This document shows, one piece after another, positions 12,357 to 23,500 of a DNA stretch of 64,000 nucleotides. The notes below the pieces were generated by a model. The model did not search any database. It was given only the letters and a program-made list of their open reading frames with translations, and was not told where the DNA came from. Position 1 is the first letter of the stretch, and each line of letters opens with the position of its first letter. The stretch is taken from the NCBI GenBank assembly GCA_024336345.1, contig JANFOG010000006.1:2170001-2234000 (forward strand). Direction: 5' to 3'. A program made the position numbers and the translations under genes. The DNA is from Mariannaea sp. PMI_226 (Eukaryota; Ascomycota; Sordariomycetes; Hypocreales; Nectriaceae).

Positions 12357-14014
12357 CTTGAACGATTTTGAAGGAAGAAGGGAAATGCCTTGACTTTATC
12401 GGGGTGGAAAATGTCGTGTGCGTGTGAGCGAGCCTGAAGACCAAGCTCTGAAGCTAGCAAAAAGGCGTTAATAGCCCCGGCCAGAGTACCAAAGGGTCGC
12501 GGTTGTCGGTCAGCGTGGTAAATATCACAGGCTCGTGACAAGAGTCGTGAGGTGCAGGCGGTTGTAAATCCTCGTGAACTGATCAGGATCAGAACGACAT
12601 TCGCAGATGTTATGGGGAGGAGGAAGGGCGGGGCTGGTATTTGGCTGGGAGAAGAGGAGGGGGGGGCACTTCGGCAGATGGTGGGAACCTGCCTATCAAA
12701 GTTGCAGATGACGCATTTGGGGGCCGTTGAGACCTTGGAGAAACAAGCCTCAGCCCACTGAGAGACAAGCTGAGAGAAACTCCACTGGCTGAAAGTGAGG
12801 TACCCTGCCTAACCCAGCAGCGACGGCACAGAGGTACCTTGCCAGGTCTGCCAGGGCACCTTGGCAATTGATGATGGCCTCTTTTATTACCTAAATACCC
12901 TGTTTATGGATTGCTTTACAACAATAGCATTCATCTTCATAAACTTCCAGATCACGTACTATAATTAATCAAATACCTTACAAACTGCCATGGATAAAAC
13001 GCAGATCTCATTATAGAAGCCCTTTCCTCATGACCACATCACTCACTGGGCTCACAAACCCTATAACTTACAAGCAGTTTTGCTTGACACCATGAACCCT
13101 GTATCATACAAAACTGCACAGAAATATTATCATCCGAGTTGACCCAAAAAAAAAAATAAAGATGGCGTGGTCAGCAGCGGCATTTTCACTGAGACCTGCC
13201 ATTTGCATAAAGTTCTTATTAACCCAACTCTTTGCCAACAGATGCTCACGTCCCACAGACACACCTTGACATGAGCATCTCAGAGGTAAGGGTAGGTAAT
13301 TTGAACATGTGCATGTGGACGGATGGACAATGGGAGAGAGGGTGTCATCCACCATTCCAAATCAATCGCCCAAGGCATACGACACAACCATGCCCAGGTG
13401 CACATCACACCACGAGAGACGATTCATCGGCAGCCCGTCATGGGTCGCTGTCACGACGTCATCGGTGCGCGACGAGCCCCATACCGTAGCCATTTCTCTC
13501 CCTTGGCTATTCCTTCTGTATAATTCTACTAGAAAATACTTCCAACAGTATTAAATAAATCCTCCTGCTCACGTGGCTGAGACTCCTTCACACGAAACAG
13601 ACCGTTCCTGGCCTATAGCTAATGTTCTTTCAATTCCATACTGGATGGTTTTTATTTGATCACACAGATGTGAACATACAACGATATGTAGCTAACATTT
13701 CCAGTGAAGGATGTGCATTTTCCAATACTTGTCTAGCTGCTTCCCAGGCGGATATCAATACACAATGTACACTCAATTTCAGCGCGCAAAAGCCCCTGTT
13801 GGCTAGGTACTCATAACTTCCAAAGTTGTCATAAAAAGAGGCAGAAGCCTAGGGCCCAGGACGCCTTGCACCTCAACCTGTCAAACCACGCCGCCGTTCC
13901 CCACCTAAAGCAGCCTTATTTCCGTAACAGCTAAAGCTGAAATCATTGATGCTTCATAAGATATATCCAGAGTCATACTGTCATTTTTGTGTGTACGTAC
14001 GGTCTTGGGTTTCT
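12357..14014. other. Intergenic, no gene seen
   Basis: Contains the glc8 promoter (12357 onward, with two GGTACCTTGCC/GGTACCCTGCC-like copies at about 12799-12845) and the 3' flank of the zinc cluster gene. The open frames at 13232-13554 and 13622-13816 show no domain and lie in AT-richer sequence. Confidence 0.55.
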
Positions 14015-16264
14015 TCATTCCACTACGCTGGTCTCGGGAAGAAGGTCCAAAATCACAAGGAGTAAGTTGTACCCTGTCCGCCAGCAGACGCTCTTATCTC
14101 GCTCTCCGCCCCAAATATCAATGCAACTGCGTAGCGTCTCGAGTATAATCTTTCGGGGTGGAACTTCACAGCTCAAACCAGCAGCACCACCAGCTAGAGG
14201 GGCCTCTTTGCTGAGAACATGGAGACAGGCCGTCAACGCCGCCGAGAAGAAATCGAGTACGAACGCCCGGCCCACTAGATCTAGCCGTTGTGTTGGATCG
14301 CAGCCCCATAGCTCACGATAATGGACGAGGAGGGCTAGGGAACACTCGAGAGATCCCCAGTACGCCTCTGGAAACAAAGTCGGCCCGTCAGCGTGCAGTG
14401 CAAAGGGTCTGTACAAGACCATGAGAGAACGGCGTAAGAAGACGTCGACTGTAATTCGCTGAAGCTGGTCGTTGCAAACACTGTTGGCGTGGGCCATGAG
14501 TTCGCGGATCTGGGTATTGTATCGCAGCACGTCAGGGTATGATATCGGATCCTGTTTCGAGTTGAGCTGGCCAAGAATCGTCAACACCGTGGGTAAGGAC
14601 CGGTACAGCACCATTTGGAAACTGTCTGGCTCTCCCCATTCGCCCATGGCTCGAAGACTTCCCAGCTCGTCTGGTCGTGTCAGTGGCGGCATGCCGGTGC
14701 TCATTGACACTTTGATATCCAGGTAGAGGATTGTCAGCCAAAGCTTCCTTCTAGCGCATCGTTCTTTGGCATCTATTGTCTCACCACTACCCGGCAGTGG
14801 TTGTTCCTGGGGGAGCCCGTAGATGAAGGCCGTTCGCACCAACAACCCCAGAAGAGACCAGCAAGAATCTACTGACCAGCATGTAGCGTTGCACACCTGT
14901 TTCGCTACCACCATGATTGTAAGAGTCTTGAGGGAGAGAAGTGTGGGTCGAAACATAAATGGAGTTTGCATGAGACAAGCCTCCGCAGCCATCATCAATT
15001 CTGTAGCTTGGTGAGGCTCCTCAACTGAAGCAAAGCAGCCTAATCCCAATACCATGAGAAACTGTGACAGCCAACAGAGACTCACTCCGTTCGGGTCGTT
15101 CCAATACTGCTCGACTTCCTTGTGAAAGTTCTCCAAGTCGAGAACAGGACTAACAGAATCAAGCAGATAGACATATCGCGTGATGTAGGCACTGCAGTTT
15201 GCTCGCTCGCTCTCTATTAGTCTTGTCACGGCATCCTTGGCAAAATATTTCGTAGCTCCTGGTGTTCCAAACGGGAAGTTTCCAGGAAGTGTAAAGTTAG
15301 CGAGACAAGCATTTGTTGCAACGTCTTCGAGGGCAGAAGCGAGGGGTGATGATTCAAGTGATATATGGGCACCAATCTAAGCAACTTCAGTCAGCTTCTG
15401 GCTCACATTATCTTGATACGTACAAGCTTTGACGCCCATTCGCACAAGAGGACAATTTCTGAGCAAAAAAAAAACGAAGCTCATCCAAATCATCCCCTGT
15501 GGTCACTGGAGAGACGACTGTATATTAGGAAGCGGGCAGTGAGTATTTACCTTGGCCATCAAATCCCTCCAATGACTCGACCCTCTAACCTTGTGTGAGA
15601 CTTGCCATGTAGCAATAGCAGACTTGGAGTCATCTCCAGTCGAGGAGATTGGGGCTGTCGGACAGGGAAATTTTCCGCCATTGGGACCCTTGTTGTAGGT
15701 GTAGTAGCATTCCCTCCCATTTCCGCTTGATTTACAGCGACCACACGGCAATTCTTTGTCGCATTTCACCTTAAGCCGGTGGCATCTGAGGCAGCTGAGA
15801 CAATTTCGTTTGCGCTTTCTAATCACACGCGGGCCTGAGGGGGGAGCCACAGGCTCTGGTGGGCTGTCAAAGATGCCGCCCGTTTCTCCGGGACCAGAAG
15901 GAGGGTTGAGAGGCTCGGGGCTCTCTATAGACGTAGTTGGTGAGATAAGACCTCCGTTAGACGGATCAAGGCTATTCCTTGAATCATCTTGAGGGGGTGA
16001 TGACGCTGCATTAGAGCTGGCAGCGGTCGTTGGTACCGAGCTTGTGATGGAGTTGGTAGCAGAAGCCGGAGTGGTGATGGGGATGGTGATGTTGGAGGAT
16101 GAGGAGGAGGCGGCGGCATTCGCGGCGGCAGTGGCAGCGGCGAGGTCAAAGCTGCATCGCACACCGGCGAGCAAGCAACGTGAACAGGAAGGCTTGATTA
16201 GATCGCATCGTCGTTTGAAGTGGCGGCATCGATCGCACGTCTTGACCTCCCGCATATGCGGCAT
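14015..16264 (-). CDS. Transcription factor with two tandem Zn2Cys6 clusters and fungal-specific TF domain
   Basis: Three exons: 16264-15551, a 39-nt microexon 15458-15420, and 15376-14015 (introns 92 and 43 bp); 704 residues. The first zinc cluster starts at about residue 10 (CDRCRHFKRRC, then C-x2-C-x6-C). The second lies at about residues 155-185 (CLRCHRLKVKC, then CGRCKSSGNGREC) after a basic KRKR. An alanine/serine/threonine/proline-rich linker of ~110 residues separates them. The C-terminal 450 residues are helical and carry the middle-homology features of fungal regulators (FHKEVEQYWNDP, RKLWLTILYLDIKVSMSTG, MPPLTRPDELG). It is a probable sequence-specific nuclear regulator with unknown targets. 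The microexon boundaries are the least certain part. Upstream CGG triplets may be autoregulatory. Confidence 0.87.
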
Positions 16265-16466
16265 GGTGGGCTAACGAAATTTTGGCTTCTCGGCCCGCCG
16301 CGGGTCGGGATCGAAGAAGGGGGACCACCGGCGCGCGGCAGTTCAGGCACCTTTTGGCGGGGCAATAGATGGGGGGCGCAAGAAGGACAGGTAGCGATAA
16401 AGGCCCCCAGAGGATCTCTACAGCCAAGAAAAGCAAGTAAAAAGAAATGCGCAAATAACCAACTGT

Positions 16467-16493
16467 TTGGTTTGGTTGGTTGGTTGGTTGGTT
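16467..16493. repeat. GGTT microsatellite
   Basis: About six copies of TTGG/GGTT in a row, within the upstream region of the zinc cluster gene. Confidence 0.9.
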
Positions 16494-17476
16494 CGCAGGC
16501 AGTTGAGTTGGGTGCGTGTCGTGGGGAGGTCTGACGGGGGGCGTTGAGGGTCCAGTGTTGGACGAGCGAACCCTTGCCGAACGCGATGGGAGAGAGGGGG
16601 ATGGGACCAGAGAGACAAGACAAATTCTTGGAGCAAGGATGGGGTAACGATGTCCTAAGGCTACTACAAGGCGGCGACGGAGACCAGAGCATCAACTTCG
16701 AACAGAACAAAACCTAGAGATGTCCTCGCAACATGGCACGGCACGCACACACACACAGTAGAGCCGTCAATAGAGCCCGATGGGCGAGGCGCAAAGCGAT
16801 CCCATTCGCACTCGGCCGAGAAAGATGGTGGGATTCCTTATGGGGTGAGGTTGGCCGAGGAGCCGAAGTCAACGGCGACTGGTAGGTTGCTGGTGCGAAT
16901 AGGTTGGCGAAGATGGCGGGACGGACGGAGGGGCTGCGAGCGAGTTCGGAGGAGCCGTCCAAAATCAAGGTACAAAGTCGCAACTTTGCGCAGGCGAAGG
17001 TCCAGCTGCTTGTTGGTTGCTTTTATGTATGGGACAGGCAGAGCAGAGGTCTACCAGTTGGGCAGTGAAAATCTTTTTTTTTTCCGGGTTTGGTGGGTAG
17101 AGAGACGGCGAAATGTAGAAATGGGGGAATGGGGAAAGACGAACGGGGGGATTGGGTCGAGTTAAGGAAAGGCGCAACGGCGCAGAGAAAATGGGCGAGG
17201 AGGACCGTGACAAGACTGCGAGAAAGAGCTTGCGAATGCGAGTCGTGGGGAGAGAAAGGAACGGGCATGGGGGGGGGGAAGCAAATAGAGAGGTGGAGAT
17301 GTGGTGGATTTCTTTGCGCTAAGTCAACTGCTAAGCGTCTCGGCGGATAGTGACCAGTGCCGAAGCAGAGTGTGTGAAGGTAAACGGATTGAGTTGATTG
17401 ACAGAGTGACAGAGTAGTAGCGGCAGACTTGTTGTGGGCTGTGGGATTGACAAGGGGACCGACCGATTAAGCAATA

Positions 17477-17493
17477 CGGAGTACGGAGAACGG
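17477..17493. promoter_or_regulatory. Three CGG triplets in direct repeat, 7-bp period
   Basis: CGG occurs at 17477, 17484 and 17491 (CGGAGTACGGAGAACGG), with the opposite-strand form TACTCCGT at about 17511. CGG triplets are the usual half-sites of Zn2Cys6 proteins. The site lies 1.2 kb upstream of a gene for such a protein, so autoregulation is possible but only inferred; CGGAGTA words also occur elsewhere in the window. Confidence 0.35.
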
Positions 17494-17760
17494 AGTAGGG
17501 CAATCTCTAATACTCCGTCTGGGCTTTTGCAAGGACTGCATAGTACTAGCCAGTCGTGAGGCAGCACCTAAAGTAGGTAATTAACTAGGTAGGTAGGTGG
17601 GTGGCCAGGTACCTTGGTGACTTTTGGGGGAGGGGGGGGCGCCGGGTGTGGCGTGGCAGCGGAACAACGGGAAGCCCGGGTCTGCTTCCTTCAGGTCAAC
17701 AAGTCAAGCACAAACGGACTCGGAAACAGAAAGGAACTAAGTTGAGTGCTGATGAAATGG

Positions 17761-20280
17761 ACAACGAATGATGGAGGTGGATAAATCGGGGGAAAAGAGA
17801 AATAAGAATGAGGTTGTTGGTGGACCTTTTGCGGGTAAGGCGGATAATGCGGGTCGCGGGCTGTCGAGTTCCGGGACAGTACTATGCAATAGATGCAAAA
17901 CTAGTATTCAGGGAGTTGATATAGGGTCACTTGCTTCGTCGGGAAAAGGTCATCATCATGGTTGATCTGGTTGATAATGATCGGGTACCGGAAGGATGAG
18001 GCACTTGGGGGGGGGAGACTGGAGCACTTTGAGGCTTGATGAGGAGAGGGTCCTTGCTTCTGTGGAACGCCATTTCTAGGAGGCACTTTTGATCGCCTTA
18101 CTATTTGGGGCTGTAGTGGTGGGTGGGCTTCTTATTCAAGGTAGGCGACTGTGACGTGATCCATTGGACCCCAGCCGGGATAGCGTCTATGCGAAGCGCG
18201 TGTTGGGGGATACGTACGTACGTACCTTACTTACAGTAAGGTAGTATGTAAGGCATGGTATGTATGTATGTCTTCGGGGCTTGAAAGTAGCGCCGTTTAT
18301 CTGATGTGATGTTCCTGGGGCGCTTATTGCCAATGGCAAAGAGAGAGGAGCGCGCTGTGCCCCTAGCGGCGTGAGCGCCTCCATGGCCGCACTCCGTTAC
18401 AGACTTATCTAAACCTGTAGAGGTCGGAAGCCGGGGAATCAACAAGGGGGGTTTAGCTATAGTGATGATAATATTCAGTCGCCTATAAGCCAACTCTAAG
18501 ATGAGTTGCTTAAACACCAGCGCCAACGTCATCATCATCATCAACGACAACAACAGAATCATGTTGGAATAAAGTAAAATTGAAAATAAACAATTAAAAA
18601 CGAACCGTAATCCTAGCGCAAAGACGGATTCACAAACATGAACAATGCCGGCATCTACGAATTGGGTAACTACCTAGGTAGTGGTGGTTGGCGGTGGCGA
18701 TCATTGCCTACATCTACGGACCTACCTACCTGTGAGACGGCCATCAGAAGCAATTGCCGGAAAGTGGATTGCATGTGTTTTGAAGACAGTTTCCGGGCAG
18801 GCTGGGTGGCCCGATGAGACCGATGCAACGTTCTCTGCGTTGGGGAAGTCTCACGGGGTGTGTGTATTTCGTTACTCATGTACATGATCTGTAAACCGGG
18901 ATTCGTGCTGATTCCTCTAACCGACCTTGCAACCCACAGCCATGTACTCCATAAGTAGGTAAGGTATGGTTGTACATAATCCCATGTGCGGACATTCCTA
19001 GTCTACTCGAACCGATGTGCGCCACTCCGCACAAAACAAACACCACGCACGCGAGAGGGGATAGGTAATGCAAGGGATCCATGGATCCAGGTGAAGGAAC
19101 AGGAACAACCCTGTTAGCTGAGCTGGACTGGGATCTGGCGGGGAATTATCGTCCAATGAAGGTGCACTGGCTGTTGAGCGTGGCCGCTGAGGCGGGGTTG
19201 AGGTTCGGGGGTTTACACAGTGGGAGAGAAGGGGGGGGGAAGTGGTTTGCTGCCTGGAGGCTAATGAAAGTCAAAAGCAAAAATCTTGTATGTAAATGGT
19301 GCTATGAGTTGAGATAACGTCCAAAGGAGAGATGAGAAAACTACCCAGCACAAAGGGACAAGGCAATAATTAATGATTAGTCTGCTTGGCACTGGACGCT
19401 TGCAGCTGTTTGAGATGGTAACGGTGGACAACTGGTTGACATGAACTTGCGGCTTGGCAGCGGGTGAGTGGAGAACAGAAGGGCGAAACAGAGGGTGAGA
19501 GCGAGAGATAGAGAGAGAGACAAGTGAGAAGGAGAGACAAGACAACAACAATTTGTCTTGAAGGAGTGAGTGGTGATGAAGTTTAGGTAGAAAACAGTTT
19601 AGTCCAGTCAGCCAAGACGAGGCAAGGCGTGGGAGATGATGCCAAAAGGAATGGAGGCATGTGCAGCTAGTCAGAGTACAACGCCTTACTCGTCCACAAA
19701 CAGGGAATAATATTAGCAGGCGTGGATGGAACATGGTGGTGGACTGTGGTGGTGTGGAGGTGGGCGATTAAGCTCGTATCTCGGCTAGGGTATTGGTTTT
19801 TTCCCCCTTGGGTTGGAGAATAGGTCCCATGCATACATACAGTACATAGTAGTATGTAAGTATGCATGTATATATGTAGTGATTAAATTAATTAGCCATG
19901 TAGGTACAGTATCAACTTGATCGCGGAGCACGGGTAATTACCTTGGCTGTCTCTCGGTTGTCATATGATAGATTGTCGGTTGACTTGGTAGAGTGGTGTC
20001 CTGCAAACCGGATGAATAGCTAGCTATTGATTACCACCGGATTACAAAGACGTGAGCTGGGTGCTTAGATACTTGTGGAACTCAGACAATGGCCACCTGG
20101 TGTTTTGTTTCAACTCGTTTTGCGTACCAGGTAGGTAGGCAGGTGATTTACAGCGCTGTAAGCTGAGAGCACAGTTAGCTACAGTAGCTCGTGTTGATCT
20201 CGGAGCAATATGGTAATCCAAGTGAAGTCTAATGTAGTTGCCACCTGGGGAAACAGCCCGATATCTCCAATTCCCATCCC
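17761..20280. other. Non-coding stretch, no gene seen
   Basis: Short open frames only. Contains TAGGTAGG-type runs (about 17573-17610, 18670-18735), a perfect hairpin at 18223-18243 and GA-rich sequence at 19495-19540. No tRNA or known RNA gene was recognised. Confidence 0.5.
18223..18243. repeat. Perfect 8-bp inverted repeat (hairpin)
   Basis: TACCTTAC, a 5-base loop TTACA, then GTAAGGTA. It is preceded by a run of ACGT (TACGTACGTACG), itself self-complementary. Confidence 0.7.
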
Positions 20281-20315
20281 CATCAACATGATCAGCACCT
20301 CCGAAAGACCACCAT

Positions 20316-20357
20316 GCCAAAAGCCAAGCCGAGCCAAGCCAAGCCAAGCCAGCCGAG
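20316..20357. repeat. AGCCA pentamer-rich run
   Basis: Repeated AAGCC/GAGCC units (AAGCCAAGCCGAGCCAAGCC and onward), 60 bp before the related 10-bp array. Confidence 0.8.
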
Positions 20358-20420
20358 ACCTTAATAGCCAAAACCTGCCACTCACTCATCCAAACAAAGC
20401 CAAGCCCGGGCCAAGCGTAA

Positions 20421-20490
20421 GCCCAGTAGAGCCCAGTAGAGCCCAGTAGAGCCAAGCAGAGCCAAGCAGAGCCAAGCAGAGCCAAGCACA
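20421..20490. repeat. 10-bp tandem array, 7 units of two related types
   Basis: Three copies of GCCCAGTAGA are followed by three copies of GCCAAGCAGA and one GCCAAGCACA. The switch from one unit type to the other in blocks suggests unit duplication after divergence. Related AGCCCAGCA words follow at 20526-20548. Confidence 0.93.
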
Positions 20491-20559
20491 CTTGAGTAGG
20501 TGCTTGGGGTTACTCTGTGGTATGCAGCCCAGCACAGCCCAGCAGAGCCCCCCAGCCAC

Positions 20560-23500
20560 TACTGTGTACGTACTCCGTAACGTAATCTTGGAATCAGTCC
20601 ATCCAGGTTCCCTATCACATAGTAGTAACCACCTATAGTTATAGGTACTTATGCATCATGCCTAGGTAATATAGGTATCTTAGGTACCTACAGAAAGACT
20701 CGAACCAGAAACCCAAGCCTCCCATTGTCTCAGCGTCCTCGTGCAATCTGTCTCAACAGAAAGAACTAGAAAGAAAGGAAGCACAAAAGGAAAAAAAATG
20801 CATTTATTATTATGAAAAAGTAAATAAAACCGCCGAGAGGGCGCAGAGGCTAATGCATAGATGGCATGTTGTTTCGACCTCCCCCAATAGGCTTCGCAAG
20901 ACGATTAGTTTATAAAGCTGCTAATAACAAAGAGAAACTGGTGAAAGAAACGGCGAATGAAATGAAAACAAGGACAAAGAGGCTTCATTCAATCGCAACC
21001 CTTTCAGGCCAAGAAGGAGGAGGAGGGGGGGATAGCTGGGCACAGACCTTTCTTCAGGCTGATTAGTTGAATCCAGAACTGAGGACGCGGGATCTTTTGA
21101 TAGTGCGTGACATGGCGTCTCAAAGGCGGCGTGGACATGTGCGGCCCTCCTCCGCGAGGACACGGTCCCGGGACGAGACATTGAATAGAGAGAGGGGGGG
21201 GCGATAAAGGGGATAGTCAAAAGATACAGAACGATGGTTTCTTTCTACTCTTTCTTTTGTTTTATTGTTTTTTTACTTTTCCACTTTTCCTTATTTTCCT
21301 CTCTTTCCTTCCATGGTTCGTTTTCAACGTCCAAACCCAGGTTCCTTGCGGAACCATATTAACCAGCAACTACTACGTGCGAGTGGTGGTTTAAACGACT
21401 AGAAGCTTCTCTCTCCCACTGCATGCTCCTGCTGTGCCTTGTAATTAGATTGTCCGTCCAGTCGGCACATGTTACGGCAACTACTAAGACGATGTCAACA
21501 ACCCTCCTCCCTTTGCAGGATAGTGCACGGTTGCAGGATGGCGGGATTTACATAGCACATCATGTCTTATTAGTGCCTCCAAGCTCAATCCATGGCGTCG
21601 TCTGCATATGTACTGTACTGTACATGGTATGCACTAATTAATCAATACGTAGTAGCCTCTCCTAGGTAGCTTTACGTAGATTCGTGGCCCATCAAAGAAA
21701 GGGCGCCGATCCATCTGAGCGTCGAATTAACCCGTGGGCCGCAAAAGGGCCCGTGTCAGTAGGACACTATTTTACATAGCACCAAGAAAACCCTCACCAG
21801 CAAGAGTTGAAGAATGTGCCTCGGGGATCATGTGGGAAGTACTGTACTTTGCCTTGCATGTCATTCTTTAGTCAACTAGCACGACAATAGCGTTGGGATT
21901 TGTTGGTTATCCTTATTACATAGTCAGATTGACTATTACACTTCGAAGCCGGGATCAACGACTATGGAGTTGAAGTGCCAAGACGCCCGAGGGTCCTGAC
22001 AGACTTAATCCCTGCTCAGATCCACCGTTTCGCGACCGTAATTACCGTCCAGAGTAGACACGAGGTAGCTGTGTGAAGGACTTTGTAACTAACTCGTGCT
22101 GGTGAGCTTGAATACATACCTATGGGTCTGACGGGCATGTCTACTGCCAAGATGAGATGGGGGGGGGCCACCGACAGCATTTCACTTAGCTTCAATCCAT
22201 GTGGTCCATACGTACTATCTGACGTGATAATTGCTTCTTCAGTCGATACTTCGTTGACAGATATCATCAATTTGCCCTTTGGAAGAAAGTATTATTAATT
22301 TGGCCCTCTCGACTTTGACGAGATAGGCATTTGATAGTACGGCACAGCTTTTAGGCCTTTCAGGACTTACTATATACAAAGAACGTGCATTCGTCCGGGC
22401 CGATACTGCGGTGCTCCTAGTAATCTCCGGTGCCAATGAAAGTACTGTCTCCGTACTGCTGTTAATCATTAATATGCCGACTTACCTCGGTGAGCATCGC
22501 CAGCAAGTCCTCCCCCTTCCCCCCCCCCTACCTAGCCATCGAACCCCTAATCCATACTAACTATCATATGTACTTCCACCTGCCGGATCTTGATTCTTCT
22601 CCCGTTTGCCCCAATCTTCCGATGCATACAACCGGGCGAATTCTTCTTTTTGCCTGAAATACGTTCAGTTCACTTTCGGGCACCAACCCGATGACCGCCT
22701 TGAGGGATTCCAATGCCAACGCGATGGTAATGAATGGATGATGCATGCATATGGAAGAGGAGGTACGAGAAAATGCGCCTCAAAAGTGCTTGTGCGGTGT
22801 CCCATCTGCAAATTGACTGTTATATAGTAGATAAACCATAGTCATTTGTTTCAATAGATGCAGAAATTAGCCCATATCTAACCTGTCTACGGATGTCGAA
22901 TCGTTCCATCCCAGAAGAAGCTCACATACCCACATTCAGATATACCTTATACACGGTACTTCCATTAATGAGATGTAGCCACGTAGGTTTATTCCCGTGT
23001 AACTAATTACAGTCTAAAATCATTGATCAATGCCGGTTCAACCGTTCCCCATCTCCGGTCGCTGTCGATCCCCAAATAACGGCTCGCCCGAGACGTGCAA
23101 GGCTTTCGCGCCGCCAAAGTGGGATTTCGTGGGCCCAAGGACAATCGCCCTGTTTTCTTCCTTGCTTACCTATCGGGCTTGGGCCCAGCCTGTGGTTTTT
23201 TTTTCCTTTCGTTTTTGGTTTTTTTTGTGCCGATCTGGTCCCTTTTCGTGTTGGCTCAATGAACTGATTCGGGATAGAGGGCTTTGTTTCTTCCCATCTG
23301 CCGGGTGACTCGCATTGCAGAAAAGAAATGGGGACGACTCAGTTCAACTCGGTTGAGATGACCAAGACTTAGACTACTGTTCATAGCATGTGCGTATGTA
23401 GTTACAGCAATGGTGATCGCTGGATATAGACTGGGAAAAGGGACTGAGACACGATGGGTCATGCCGCATGTTGAATAGGGTGTCATCGGACCTGTCAAGC

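Larger units (their letters stand above)
16265..17760. promoter_or_regulatory. Long GA-rich (minus-strand pyrimidine-rich) upstream region of the double zinc cluster gene
   Basis: No coding signal. The + strand is purine-rich through about 16540-17420, so the leader of the minus-strand regulator is CT-rich. It includes a GGTT microsatellite, a T-tract at 17070-17081 and the CGG triplet cluster near 17480. Confidence 0.5.

Noticed and set aside
20690..20760. tRNA-like T-arm (GGTTCGAGTC on the minus strand)
   Set aside because: The flanking bases do not form a T-stem or acceptor stem, and no anticodon arm is found.
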